From CBFHWU01 sp965659665 (GTDB lineage Bacteria > Bacteroidota > Bacteroidia > Flavobacteriales > Flavobacteriaceae), in assembly GCA_965659665.1 (NCBI GenBank), contig CBFHWU010000001.1, positions 1-64,000 on the forward strand: a DNA stretch of 64,000 nucleotides. The letters are read 5' to 3'. This document shows, piece by piece, positions 36,929 to 45,803 of this stretch. Under the pieces are notes generated by a model. It was not told the origin of the DNA and ran no database searches. It saw nothing but the letters and a program-made list of their open reading frames with translations. Made by a program: the position numbers and the translations under genes. Numbering within the stretch: position 1 is the stretch's first letter; each line of letters opens with the position of its first letter.

Positions 36929-38501
36929 ATTTCTTTTTCAATTTTTCTTTTTTTTCTCCACTTTATGCTCTGCACAAGTTTTGGTAGAGGGTCGTGTGGA
37001 CACTTTATCCATGTACATCGGAGAACAATTGAATTATGCCCTTGAAGTACAAATGGACTCTTTGGCCAACGTTCAATTCCCTAACACTCAAACATTCCTT
37101 CCTTTCGAAATCATTGACACTTCAGCAGTAGACACTTCTCGACTTGGCAGTAAAATCAAGTTGAAACGCCATTATGCACTTATTCAATTTGATTCAGGAT
37201 CGTATCATTTGCCACGTCAACGTGTATTTGTTGATGGAATATTGCACCAAACCGACTCAATTTTAGTTCAGGTTTTTAATGTTGAAGTTGACACTCTAAA
37301 ACAGCCTCTGTACCATATCAAGCCTATTTTATCTTTAGAAAAAAACACTATCGGATGGTGGAAACCTTATGCAGGAGGGTTAGTAACTATTCTTGCGTTG
37401 CTCATCAGTTATATTTTATTTTCGAAAACACGAGAAAAAATACGTAAACGCAAAGAGGATCTTCCACCCTTTGAACGCGCTATACATGCTCTTCAAGCTT
37501 TAGAAGGAAATACGTTAGACAACCAAGAGCAGTACAAAAGTTATTATTCCGAGCTAACAGCTATTATTAGAAATTATCTGGAGGATGATGCCCATGTAGA
37601 TGCCTTAGAAAGCACTTCTGATGAACTGATATTAAAGTTGGAAATGCTTCGAGATGCGGAAAAACTTAATCTTGAAAAACACACAATTGAAAATCTAAAA
37701 CGGGTACTTCAAACCGCAGACTTGGTTAAGTTTGCTCGAGCTATTCCTGGTTCGGGGCCTGCTTTGTCTGATCGCAATGCGATTAAGGTTGTTGTTAAAG
37801 AAACAAAAGATGCGCTCCCCGAGCCAGATGAAGAAGAATTACGGAAAACGGAAGAGTACCAACAACTATTGCGGAAACAGCGCAGAATAAAACAGATAAA
37901 AATCACTGTGTTTTCATTAATTGGAATTGTTATTTTGGCGTTTATTCTTTCGGTTTCTCGTTATGGTTTTACTAAAGTAAAAGACCAAATACTCGGCCAT
38001 GAAACTTTAGCACTCTTACACGACCATTGGATCACAAGTAGTTATGGGGCAATTCCCATTACCCTTAAATCACCTGATGTATTGGAGCGAAAAGATCTTT
38101 TAAATCCCAATATTCAAGAATTTTCATCAGGGACACTCGACGAGGGGTTCAGAATAGTTGTTTACACAGAACAAATTCCAGTAGGCACCGATCAAACGTT
38201 TGATGTACAAGAGCGCGTAGCTAGAATTATTTCAGACTTTGAAGCGCAAGGAGCTAAAAATCTGTTACAACGTCAAGAAGAATATACCTCTGTAAGTGGA
38301 GTTAAAGGAATTAAGATTTCAGGGTCATTTGATTGGGGATCAGAGATAGATTATATTCGAAAAGAATATACCATACTTAATTTCACTGAAAATAATGGCT
38401 TTCAGCAATTACAAATGATTCATGACAGAAATGATGACTACGCAACTGAGGTTAAAGATATAATAAGTTCAAGTATCACTTTTAAATCCAATGTAAACTG
38501 A
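36921..38501 (+). CDS. Bat-operon membrane protein (BatD-like N-terminal region, two membrane helices)
   Basis: The protein has 526 residues, GTG start, and a signal peptide ending TLCSAQ (about residue 18). A periplasmic beta-rich domain (about 20-140) resembles the first segment of BatD-type proteins. A membrane helix lies at about 144-165 (AGGLVTILALLISYILF), then a cytoplasmic acidic, helical region with a conserved-looking block RNYLEDDAHVDALESTSDEL, a second helix at about 330-350 (VFSLIGIVILAFILSV) and a C-terminal periplasmic domain (about 355-526). Position between DUF58 and BatA is typical in Bacteroidota. The role of this subunit is not known. The stop overlaps the batA start (TGATG). 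Confidence 0.7.
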   Translation: MAKFLFQFFFFFSTLCSAQVLVEGRVDTLSMYIGEQLNYALEVQMDSLANVQFPNTQTFLPFEIIDTSAVDTSRLGSKIKLKRHYALIQFDSGSYHLPRQRVFVDGILHQTDSILVQVFNVEVDTLKQPLYHIKPILSLEKNTIGWWKPYAGGLVTILALLISYILFSKTREKIRKRKEDLPPFERAIHALQALEGNTLDNQEQYKSYYSELTAIIRNYLEDDAHVDALESTSDELILKLEMLRDAEKLNLEKHTIENLKRVLQTADLVKFARAIPGSGPALSDRNAIKVVVKETKDALPEPDEEELRKTEEYQQLLRKQRRIKQIKITVFSLIGIVILAFILSVSRYGFTKVKDQILGHETLALLHDHWITSSYGAIPITLKSPDVLERKDLLNPNIQEFSSGTLDEGFRIVVYTEQIPVGTDQTFDVQERVARIISDFEAQGAKNLLQRQEEYTSVSGVKGIKISGSFDWGSEIDYIRKEYTILNFTENNGFQQLQMIHDRNDDYATEVKDIISSSITFKSNVN

Positions 38502-39502
38502 TGTTTTCTAATTATACTTTTGCGAATCCTGAATTTTTTTGGGTACTGTTAAGTATTCCAATAGTGATAGCTTGGCGTATATGGAAACGTCGTGAACAAC
38601 GCGCTTCTTTGTATATTTCTAGTGCTTCAGGTTTAGCAACAGCTAATTTTTTTTCTAAGTTCTACCCTTTTTTGTTTGTCTTACGAGTTGCAGGAATTCT
38701 TTTTTTGATTGTTGCTCTTGCACGCCCACAAACCTCTGACGTGTCGACCCAAACAAAAACAACTAAGGGAATTGATATAGTGATGGCCATTGATATCTCG
38801 TCAAGCATGTTAGCTCGAGACCTTAAGCCCAATCGACTAACAGCCCTTAAGAGTGTGGCTAGTGACTTTATTGCTGATCGAGTATCAGACAGAATCGGGT
38901 TGGTGGTTTATGCAGGCGAAAGTTATACTAAAACCCCTATTACTAGTGATAAGGCAGTGGTAAGTAACTCGTTAAAAAACATAAAATTCGAAAATATTAT
39001 TAACGATGGTACTGCAATTGGAATGGGGCTTGCTACTGCAGTAAACCGACTAAAAGATAGTAAAGTCAAGAGTAAAATAATTATATTATTAACCGATGGA
39101 GTCAATAATTCGGGTTTTGTAGAACCCGAAACAGCAGCAGGACTTGCAGCGTCTTATGGAATTAAAACATATACCATAGGTTTGGGAAGTAATGGAAACG
39201 CACTTGCACCGGTTGGGATTAATTCAGACGGATCTTTTCGCTATGGACTCATTCGAGTCGAAATAGACGAAGAATTATTAAGTAAAATTGCTGAACAGAC
39301 TGGAGGAAAATATTTTCGAGCCACCGATAACACCAAGCTCAAGGAAATATATGATGAAATTAATAAGCTAGAAAAAACAGAAGTTGAAGAGTTTCGTTAC
39401 ACGCAATACAATGAAAAATTTCGCATGTTTGTATTAATTTCTTTAGGATTTTTATTTGTTGAATGGTTATTGAGAAATACCCTTTATAAAAGCTTTATAT
39501 AA
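38501..39502 (+). CDS. batA: BatA: membrane-anchored VWA protein
   Basis: This 333-residue protein has two N-terminal membrane segments (about 10-25 and 58-76), a VWA domain starting IDIVMAIDISSSMLARD with an intact MIDAS (DxSxS, later TPITSD and LLTDGVNNSG), and a C-terminal membrane helix (about 305-325). BatA and BatB are paralogues next to each other. The protein probably binds partners through its MIDAS metal at the inner membrane. Four-base-type overlaps on both sides (TGATG, TAATG) show tight translational coupling. Confidence 0.92.
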   Translation: MFSNYTFANPEFFWVLLSIPIVIAWRIWKRREQRASLYISSASGLATANFFSKFYPFLFVLRVAGILFLIVALARPQTSDVSTQTKTTKGIDIVMAIDISSSMLARDLKPNRLTALKSVASDFIADRVSDRIGLVVYAGESYTKTPITSDKAVVSNSLKNIKFENIINDGTAIGMGLATAVNRLKDSKVKSKIIILLTDGVNNSGFVEPETAAGLAASYGIKTYTIGLGSNGNALAPVGINSDGSFRYGLIRVEIDEELLSKIAEQTGGKYFRATDNTKLKEIYDEINKLEKTEVEEFRYTQYNEKFRMFVLISLGFLFVEWLLRNTLYKSFI

Positions 39503-40542
39503 TGATTCAGTTGGATATTCCTTATTACTTTTATTTTTTGGCGATTTTACCGCTAATGACACTGGGGTATGTATGGGTACAAATATGGAAACTAAAGGCC
39601 CAAAAAAGATTTGCTTCAGCGGATCTATTGGCGAGGTTGGCCCCTCAACAGTCTAAATTCAAAGGCTGGTTAAAGCAGGGAATTATACTATTGAGTTTTG
39701 GGACTGTGATCATAGCCTTGGTTAACCCTAAGATAGGAACAGAGCTAGAAACAGTTAAAAGAGAAGGAGTAGACTTAGTTTTTGCGATAGACGTTTCTAA
39801 AAGTATGTTAGCTGAAGATATTGTACCCAGTAGACTTGAAAAAGCAAAACGCTTAGTTTCGGAAACTATTAATAATTTATCGGGGGATCGAGTGGGAATT
39901 ATTGCTTATGCAGCCAGTGCCATACCTCAACTTCCAATAACTACGGACTATGGATCGGCTAAAATGTTTTTGCAAACATTGAATACGGATATGATTTCAT
40001 CTCAAGGAACAGCTATTGCAGAGGCGATTAAACTTTCTGCAAATTATTTTGATGATGCCAATCAGACCAATCGAGTTTTGTGTATTTTATCTGATGGAGA
40101 AGATCATGAATCTGGAGCTGAATCGGCCGCCGCTCAAGCATCAGAAGTTGGGATTACTATTTTTTCAATTGGTTTGGGAACCGAAAAAGGAACCGTAATC
40201 CCCATTAAAAGAGGGAATGCTGTCGCATCTTTCAAGAAGGATGCTAATGGAGAAGTTGTCATCACAAAACGTGATGGTGAAATACTAAAAAATATTGCTG
40301 AAGCTACTAATGGAATATATTTAGAAGGGGACAATACCGAAGAAGTAGTTCAAACAATTATTGAACAATTAAAAGAAATGGATAAACAAGAATTTGAAGC
40401 CAAACAGTTTGTGAGTTTCAAAGACCAATTTCAATGGTTTCTTGCTGTAGGATTACTTTTAATTGTACTTGAAGTATTTTTACTTGAAGGCAAAACCCGC
40501 TGGGTTCAAAAATTAAATTTATTTAACGAGAAAACATCATGA
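39502..40542 (+). CDS. batB: BatB: membrane-anchored VWA protein
   Basis: The protein has 346 residues, paralogous to BatA. N-terminal helices lie near 8-27 and 55-75, the VWA domain has VDLVFAIDVSKSMLAEDIVPSR (MIDAS DxSxS intact), GTAIAEA and LSDGEDHESG, and a C-terminal membrane helix ends the protein (about 311-330). It begins in the batA stop (TAATG) and overlaps batC by ATGA. BatA-BatB heteromers have been reported in other species; here that is an inference from gene order. Confidence 0.92.
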   Translation: MIQLDIPYYFYFLAILPLMTLGYVWVQIWKLKAQKRFASADLLARLAPQQSKFKGWLKQGIILLSFGTVIIALVNPKIGTELETVKREGVDLVFAIDVSKSMLAEDIVPSRLEKAKRLVSETINNLSGDRVGIIAYAASAIPQLPITTDYGSAKMFLQTLNTDMISSQGTAIAEAIKLSANYFDDANQTNRVLCILSDGEDHESGAESAAAQASEVGITIFSIGLGTEKGTVIPIKRGNAVASFKKDANGEVVITKRDGEILKNIAEATNGIYLEGDNTEEVVQTIIEQLKEMDKQEFEAKQFVSFKDQFQWFLAVGLLLIVLEVFLLEGKTRWVQKLNLFNEKTS

Positions 40543-41321
40543 AAAAAGTTATTTTAGGCCTGTTTTTTTTCAGTTCCTTTTTGTATGGACAACAAACGGC
40601 CGCTACAAAAACTCAAGATAATCACATTTTTAACGGAAATCTTTCTCACCAAGAAAAATCTTTTTCAACAGCTGAATTACATTACAGAAAAGCACTCTCG
40701 GAAGCTCCAAGTAATGTAATTGCTCATCACAATATGGGTAATTCTTTATATGAATCTAAGTTAATGGGTGAGGCATTTAATTCATTTAAAACAGCAGTGA
40801 ATCAATCAGAACAAAAAGCGGAAAAACATAGTGCATTACATAATTTAGGAAACGTTTTTATGAAAAATAAAGATTATTCCAGAGCTGCTGAAACCTACAA
40901 AGAGGCACTTCGTAATGACCCTACCGACAACGAAACCCGATACAATTATGCGTTGGCAAAAAAGTTGATGAAAGATCAAGAGCAAAAGCAAGATCAAGAT
41001 AAGGATCAAGATCAAGATCAAGATCAAGATCAAGATAAAAAAAAGAACCAAGATCAAGACAAAAAAGATCCTAATCAAGAAAAAGATTCCGATAAGGACG
41101 AGCAAGAGGATGATAATGGTCAACCGAAGGATGAACCATCGGACAAAAAAGAACCTCAAGATCCCAAAGAAAATACCCCTCAACCCAATCCCACTCAACT
41201 TTCACCCCAACAAATCCAAAGCTTGTTAGAAGCAATGAGTAAGGAAGAAAAAAAGGTACAGGAAAAAGTTCAAGAACAAAAAGTAAAACCCATTAAACCA
41301 AAATCAAAAATAGACTGGTAA
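40539..41321 (+). CDS. batC: BatC: tetratricopeptide protein with Asp-Gln repeat tract
   Basis: The protein has 260 residues. A signal peptide (about 1-18, ending SFLYG) is followed by two or three TPR units (about 45-140, HHNMGNSLYESKLMGEAF; ALHNLGNVFMKNKDYSRAAETY). The C-terminal half is extremely polar, rich in Asp, Gln, Lys and Glu, starting with a DQDQDQ run encoded by a hexamer repeat (41004-41033), and ending KPKSKIDW. The low-complexity tail is probably disordered. BatC is thought to act with BatA, BatB and BatE in the periplasm. The gene overlaps batB by 4 bases, and batD starts 4 bases after it. Confidence 0.88.
   Translation: MKKVILGLFFFSSFLYGQQTAATKTQDNHIFNGNLSHQEKSFSTAELHYRKALSEAPSNVIAHHNMGNSLYESKLMGEAFNSFKTAVNQSEQKAEKHSALHNLGNVFMKNKDYSRAAETYKEALRNDPTDNETRYNYALAKKLMKDQEQKQDQDKDQDQDQDQDQDKKKNQDQDKKDPNQEKDSDKDEQEDDNGQPKDEPSDKKEPQDPKENTPQPNPTQLSPQQIQSLLEAMSKEEKKVQEKVQEQKVKPIKPKSKIDW
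41004..41039 (+). repeat. Tandem hexamer (GATCAA) in batC
   Basis: Five perfect copies of GATCAA (41004-41033) followed by one variant GATAAA (41034-41039) are in frame as Asp-Gln codons. Slippage would change the length of the linker in units of two residues without breaking the frame. Imperfect copies lie on both sides (40990-41060). Confidence 0.9.
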
Positions 41322-41325
41322 ATAA

Positions 41326-43083
41326 ATGATAGTCAGATATTTAAAATTATTTATACTTCTTTTTTATGCCACTTCAGTAACGGCACAAGTTTCATTTGAA
41401 GCCATTGTTGCTAAGCAAAAGCTTGGAATTAACGAACGATTGCGTATTGAATTTAAAATGAATAAAGATGGGGATAATTTTAAACCTCCTATGTTTAAAA
41501 ATTTTCGTGTCATTGCAGGTCCTCAACAATCTGTTACAGACATGTTTAACAATGGTAAACGATCGTACTCAAAAAGCTATATTTATTTTTTATCACCCCT
41601 GAAACAAGGAAATTTACAAATCGAACAAGCGGAAATTGAAATTGATGGAAGAATTTATAAATCCAATCCTGTTCCCATAACGGTAACCTCAGCCGTAGAA
41701 AAACCTTTAAACCCCAACGACCCTAGCTACATTGCAAAAGAAAAAATGCATTTAGTAGCTGAACTTTCACGTTCAAATCCCTATTTAAATGAACCTGTTA
41801 CCATCAGGTACAAACTTTATTACGCACGCTCGTTGATGTTAACAAATTTAAACATACTAGATAGCCCTAAATTCAAAGACTTTTGGTCGTATAAAATTGA
41901 AAATAAAAGACTCCAAATTCGTCAAGAAACATATAAAGGAGAAAGGTACAACTACGTAGAGGTGTGGGCTAAAACAATTTTGTATCCCCAAAGATCTGGA
42001 AAGCTTGAGATAGAACCGTTATCTATAGATGTTTCTATAGATGTTCCTACTGGGAGGCGTGATTTCTTCGGAAATCAAACTTATACGCAAGTAGCAAGAG
42101 TGATATCAGCTGGAAAAAGAACACTACAAGTGAAAGCCCTTCCAGAAGAAGGGAAGCCTGCTGATTTTTCAGGGGCTGTAGGATCATTTACTTTTGAAGT
42201 TAATACTACCAAAAAGGAGTTAAATGCATCGGAGTCCTTGCAAGCAGTCGTGAAAGTTTCTGGAACAGGAAATCTAAATCTGTTTGAACTTCCAGAACTA
42301 GAAACCCCCAGCTCTTTAGAGCGGTATGAACCCGAGTTTAAGGAACGTGTAAATTCTTCTCCTAACGGAATGAAAGGTTTTATTTCAAACAGCTATACCT
42401 TAGTTCCGCAATTTCAAGGTAAATATCCTATTTCAGCGATTAACTTTTCCTATTTTGACCCAAATCTCAAACAATATAAAACCCTTCAATCAAAAGAACA
42501 GATTATCAATGTTTTAGAAGGCCCCACGATAGGAGCAGTACCTCAACCATCAAACAATACGATTACAGCTTTACCTCAAGGAACCCCATTTCAGTTTATT
42601 AAATTAAAAACACAATTAAAACCGATTAAGCAACAATTATATTTCAGGTCCATGTTATTTTATATGATTTGGGGTATTCCGCTAGGCTTATTCCCTGTGG
42701 TAATGTTTATTATATACAGAAATCGGCGGAATTTTCCAGACCTTTCACAGAGGCGCTCCAAAAATGCGAATAGATTAGCTCGAAAATATTTAGGAACGGC
42801 GAAAAAGAACCTTAAAAACCCCCATCAATTTTATATTGCTTTGGAACGTGCACTTCATAATTATTTGAAGGCAAAGTTAAAGATAGAAACTACGGATTTT
42901 AGTAAAGAAAAAATTGAAAACGTTTTAACTCAAATAGGCGTAGATACTTCAAATGTGAGCCAGTTTATTGCTTTGTTAGAGCGTTGTGAATTGGCTCGTT
43001 ATACACCCAACTCTGAAGGAGACTTACGGGCAGATTATCAACAGTCTATTCGAGTAATTGCACAATTAGATAAACAGTTTTAA
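41326..43083 (+). CDS. batD: BatD family protein
   Basis: The protein has 585 residues. A signal peptide (about 1-20, ending VTAQ) leads a large periplasmic region of repeated Ig-like BatD segments (LGINERLRIEFKMNKDGDNFKPPMF; SPLKQGNLQIEQAEIEIDG; NEPVTIRYKLYYA). A membrane helix lies at about 443-463, and a cytoplasmic tail of about 120 residues contains LERALHNYLKAKLKIETTDFSKEKIENVL. The family is the oxygen tolerance/BatD group. It starts 4 bases after batC and ends 1 base before batE, in the same transcript. Confidence 0.92.
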   Translation: MIVRYLKLFILLFYATSVTAQVSFEAIVAKQKLGINERLRIEFKMNKDGDNFKPPMFKNFRVIAGPQQSVTDMFNNGKRSYSKSYIYFLSPLKQGNLQIEQAEIEIDGRIYKSNPVPITVTSAVEKPLNPNDPSYIAKEKMHLVAELSRSNPYLNEPVTIRYKLYYARSLMLTNLNILDSPKFKDFWSYKIENKRLQIRQETYKGERYNYVEVWAKTILYPQRSGKLEIEPLSIDVSIDVPTGRRDFFGNQTYTQVARVISAGKRTLQVKALPEEGKPADFSGAVGSFTFEVNTTKKELNASESLQAVVKVSGTGNLNLFELPELETPSSLERYEPEFKERVNSSPNGMKGFISNSYTLVPQFQGKYPISAINFSYFDPNLKQYKTLQSKEQIINVLEGPTIGAVPQPSNNTITALPQGTPFQFIKLKTQLKPIKQQLYFRSMLFYMIWGIPLGLFPVVMFIIYRNRRNFPDLSQRRSKNANRLARKYLGTAKKNLKNPHQFYIALERALHNYLKAKLKIETTDFSKEKIENVLTQIGVDTSNVSQFIALLERCELARYTPNSEGDLRADYQQSIRVIAQLDKQF

Positions 43084-43084
43084 C

Positions 43085-43843
43085 ATGAAACAATTTACAG
43101 TTCTTATTTTATTCATGTATTTTTATGGAGTTAGCGCCCAATCTAATGAAATTTTATTTGCCCAAGCCAACAAGCATTACAATTCAGGAGAATTTCAAGC
43201 TGCCCTTGAGTTGTATGAATCAATTGTCAATGATGGACTTCATTCGGCTGAAGTGTATTTCAATATGGGTAATACCTATTATAAAATGAATCGTACTGCT
43301 CCAGCAATTTATAATTTTGAAAAAGCATTATTGTTAGCTCCTCATGATAAAGATATTATCAATAATTTGGCTTTTGCTCAAAATATGACTGTCGACAATA
43401 TTTCAGCACTTCCCGAAGATGAAGTGAGTAGTTTTTTCAATACATTAATATACGCTTTTACCATCGATGGATGGGCATATATTGCTACCATTGGACTCCT
43501 TTTTTTCCTCTTTTTTTTCCTCCTGTATTATTTGAATAATTTTACTTCTACAAAGCGAATCTTTTTTGGTGCTAGCCTCATTGCTCTTGTATTGGGATTA
43601 GCTTCAATGGCTTTTGCTTATCAACAGCAGCACGCACAAAAAAAGGTGCAAGCAGCAATTATTTTTGAAAAAGAAATAACTTTTCGATCTGAACCCAACT
43701 TTCGTTCAGAAGAAATTGTTTTACTTCATGAAGGGACAAAGCTTTATATAGTAGAAACCATTGAAGATTGGGCTAAAGTTAAACTAGCCAACGGAACATT
43801 GGGTTGGATGCCTAAAGAGGCCATTAAAGCCATTGTTTTTTAA
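43085..43843 (+). CDS. batE: BatE: TPR and SH3-like domain membrane protein
   Basis: The protein has 252 residues. A signal peptide (1-18, ending VSAQ) precedes TPR units (about 25-100, ANKHYNSGEFQAALELYESIV; VYFNMGNTYYKMNRTAPAIYNFEKAL). Two membrane helices follow (about 135-155 and 161-182), then a bacterial SH3-like domain at the C-terminus (about 195-250, ITFRSEPNFRSEEIVLLHEGTKL and WAKVKLANGTLGWMP). It closes the Bat operon. The last 20 bases overlap the convergent CvpA gene, the longest such overlap in the window. Confidence 0.9.
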   Translation: MKQFTVLILFMYFYGVSAQSNEILFAQANKHYNSGEFQAALELYESIVNDGLHSAEVYFNMGNTYYKMNRTAPAIYNFEKALLLAPHDKDIINNLAFAQNMTVDNISALPEDEVSSFFNTLIYAFTIDGWAYIATIGLLFFLFFFLLYYLNNFTSTKRIFFGASLIALVLGLASMAFAYQQQHAQKKVQAAIIFEKEITFRSEPNFRSEEIVLLHEGTKLYIVETIEDWAKVKLANGTLGWMPKEAIKAIVF

Positions 43844-44339
43844 AGGAGTTGCTTTGCTCAGTAACTTTTCCAAAAACAAATTGACCTGTTGATTTTAGAG
43901 GTTGATACAAAATAGATTCTTTCAATTGATTTTCGGGGATAAAATTAAATAGTGCATTGGCACGATCCATCAAAATAATAAGTACTCCTGAGATTACAAC
44001 CATTTTGAGTGCGCCAAAAGCTGATCCAAGAGCTCGATTAACAAAACCTAACAACACTGCTTTAGCAAGTTTAGTGAAAAGTTTTCCAATCCACGTAACT
44101 CCAATGATGATAAGAATAAAAGTTAGTACAAAAGCCAGTGAATTGATATTTTTTTCTTCCCATGAGATATAATCTACCAATATTGAGGCGATAAAATATG
44201 AAAAATGCAGAGCTCCATATGTACCTAAAATCAATGCTGCTAACGCCGTAATTTCAATGATAAATCCTTTAAAAAAGCCCCTACCAGCTCCATAAAGAAT
44301 GAGCCCACCTAAAATGATATCTAGTATATTGAATTCCAT
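43824..44339 (-). CDS. CvpA family membrane protein
   Basis: This 171-residue protein has about four membrane helices: FNILDIILGGLILYGAGRG FFKG, TALAALILGTYGALHF, LAFVLTFILIIIGVTWIG and MVVISGVLIILM. The N-terminal D-I-I-L-G-G ... G-R/K-G-F-F-K-G pattern and central NRALGSAFGALK are typical of the colicin V production protein family. Its role is not firmly known; in enterobacteria it affects colicin V export and envelope stress. The ATG at 44339 is used because the family motif starts there; 30 upstream bases could extend it. It is divergent from the 118-residue gene. Confidence 0.85.
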   Translation of the reverse strand: MEFNILDIILGGLILYGAGRGFFKGFIIEITALAALILGTYGALHFSYFIASILVDYISWEEKNINSLAFVLTFILIIIGVTWIGKLFTKLAKAVLLGFVNRALGSAFGALKMVVISGVLIILMDRANALFNFIPENQLKESILYQPLKSTGQFVFGKVTEQSNSFKKQWL

Positions 44340-44357
44340 TACGAACAAAGATACTAT

Positions 44358-44385
44358 TTTGATTGGCATCGAGTTTGTACATTTG
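44358..44385 (+). promoter_or_regulatory. Bacteroidota-type promoter ending four bases before a start codon
   Basis: TTTG at 44358-44361 and TACATTTG at 44378-44385 (exact TAnnTTTG) are 16 bases apart. The ATG at 44390 is only 4 bases beyond the -7 box, so the transcript is predicted to be leaderless or nearly so. Confidence 0.55.
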
Positions 44386-44389
44386 CCAA

Positions 44390-44746
44390 ATGGTTAGAGA
44401 TGAACGTTTAAAATCACGATGGAATAAGCTGGTGGTCCTGTTAAGTGATCGCTTTTCAGAGGGTGAACCTATAGATTTAGATGGAATTATTTACTTAATT
44501 GGCCTTCAAGAATTAGGACAAATAGATAAAAAATTTAAAAAAAACGAAAAACTGGATTTGATGCATATTGCCATATGTAAACTTTTAGAGCCTTATGGAT
44601 ACTACACCTTAGATTTCGTTGATGAGTCAGGATGGCCTCATTATCAGCTGGAAAAACCATTACCGTTTTTAAAGTCTGGAGAACAGTCATTACTAATGAA
44701 AGAAGCGATTGTTCAATATTTTCTATCTACTAATATGATTGACTAA
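44390..44746 (+). CDS. Small conserved protein of unknown function upstream of pheS
   Basis: This 118-residue acidic/basic mixed soluble protein has no signal peptide or membrane helix. It contains a helical N-terminus (MVRDERLKSRWNKLVVLLSDRF), LDGIIYLIGLQELGQ, a lysine-rich KKFKKNEKLDLMHIAICKLLEPYG and WPHYQLEKPLPFL. I do not recognise a named domain, though similar proteins appear next to pheS or cvpA in related genomes as far as I recall. The ATG at 44390 fits the promoter position. It ends 37 bases before pheS and shares its direction; the pheS promoter begins inside its last codons. Confidence 0.75.
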   Translation: MVRDERLKSRWNKLVVLLSDRFSEGEPIDLDGIIYLIGLQELGQIDKKFKKNEKLDLMHIAICKLLEPYGYYTLDFVDESGWPHYQLEKPLPFLKSGEQSLLMKEAIVQYFLSTNMID

Positions 44747-44765
44747 TAATTAACACGTATTTTTG
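44739..44765 (+). promoter_or_regulatory. Bacteroidota-type promoter for pheS
   Basis: TTG at 44739-44741 and TATTTTTG at 44758-44765 (exact TAnnTTTG) are 16 bases apart. The -33 box overlaps the end of the upstream small gene. The -7 box ends 18 bases before the pheS ATG. Confidence 0.55.
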
Positions 44766-44783
44766 TAACTGAATCCATAAATA

Positions 44784-45803
44784 ATGATTGAAGACATCAA
44801 GCATCATTTGAGCGAAGTAGCATCATTTACCTCTACGAACGTTGACGAAATCGAATCTTTTCGAATTAAATATTTAAGTAAAAAAGGATTGTTGACTGAT
44901 TTTTTTGCGGCTTTCAAAACAATACCTAATAACCAAAAAAAGGAATATGGTCAGCTTTTAAATGCTTTAAAAACTGCGGCTACAGAAAAAACAAAAACCT
45001 TAAAAAGTAGCTTGGATTTATCAAAAACCACAACAAGTCAATTAGGAGATTTAACGCGCCCAGGTCAGCCTTTTCCTTTGGGAGCACGTCATCCCATATC
45101 TATTATTAAAAATCAGGTAACGGATGTTTTTTCACAAATAGGATTTACCATTTCAGAAGGACCCGAAGTAGAAGATGATTGGCATAATTTTACGGCACTA
45201 AACCTTCCAGAGCATCATCCGGCTCGTGATATGCAAGACACATTTTTTGTACAAACAAATCCCGATATTCTTTTACGCACGCATACTTCATCAGTTCAGG
45301 TACGTCACATGGAATCCAATACTCCACCTATCCGAACACTTTCACCTGGTAGAGTATTTCGAAACGAAGCTATTTCAGCTCGGTCTCATTGTGTATTTCA
45401 TCAAGTAGAAGGCTTATATATTGACGAGAAAATTTCTTTTGCCGATTTAAAACAAACTTTGTTATACTTTACCAAAACGCTTTTTGGAAAGTCTAAAATT
45501 CGCTTACGTCCCTCTTACTTCCCTTTTACCGAGCCTAGTGCAGAGGTTGACATTTATTGGGGTCTAGCTACTGAAACAGATTATCGAATTACTAAAGGAA
45601 CAGGTTGGTTGGAAATTATGGGATGTGGTATGGTTGATCCAAACGTACTAAAAAATTGTAATATTGACCCTGAAAAATATTCGGGTTATGCTTTTGGAAT
45701 GGGGCTTGAACGAATGGCAATGTTGCTTTACCAAATTGAAGATATTCGTTTATTTTATGAAAACGATATTCGATTTTTATCTCAGTTTCAAGCAGCTCAC
45801 TAG
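44784..45803 (+). CDS. pheS: Phenylalanine--tRNA ligase alpha subunit
   Basis: This 339-residue class II synthetase catalytic subunit has an N-terminal coiled coil (about 1-85) followed by the catalytic core: GFTISEGPEVEDDWHNFTALN (motif 1 region), HPARDMQDTFFV, LRTHTSSVQVRHM, SHCVFHQVEGLYID (motif 2) and GLERMAMLLYQIEDIRLFYENDIRFLSQF (motif 3). It works with PheT, which is not in this window, so the two subunit genes are separated. The stop codon TAG lies in the palindrome CTAG shared with the gpsA stop on the other strand. Confidence 0.97.
   Translation: MIEDIKHHLSEVASFTSTNVDEIESFRIKYLSKKGLLTDFFAAFKTIPNNQKKEYGQLLNALKTAATEKTKTLKSSLDLSKTTTSQLGDLTRPGQPFPLGARHPISIIKNQVTDVFSQIGFTISEGPEVEDDWHNFTALNLPEHHPARDMQDTFFVQTNPDILLRTHTSSVQVRHMESNTPPIRTLSPGRVFRNEAISARSHCVFHQVEGLYIDEKISFADLKQTLLYFTKTLFGKSKIRLRPSYFPFTEPSAEVDIYWGLATETDYRITKGTGWLEIMGCGMVDPNVLKNCNIDPEKYSGYAFGMGLERMAMLLYQIEDIRLFYENDIRFLSQFQAAH

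Noticed and set aside
41004..41039. GATC-rich tract as a Dam-type regulatory site or CRISPR-like repeat
   Set aside because: The repeats are hexamers within a coding frame with no spacers; the GATC sites are a side effect of Asp-Gln codons.
40845..41198. 117-residue open frame opposite batC
   Set aside because: The Ile/Leu-rich translation is the reverse reading of the Asp-Gln repeat, not a membrane protein.
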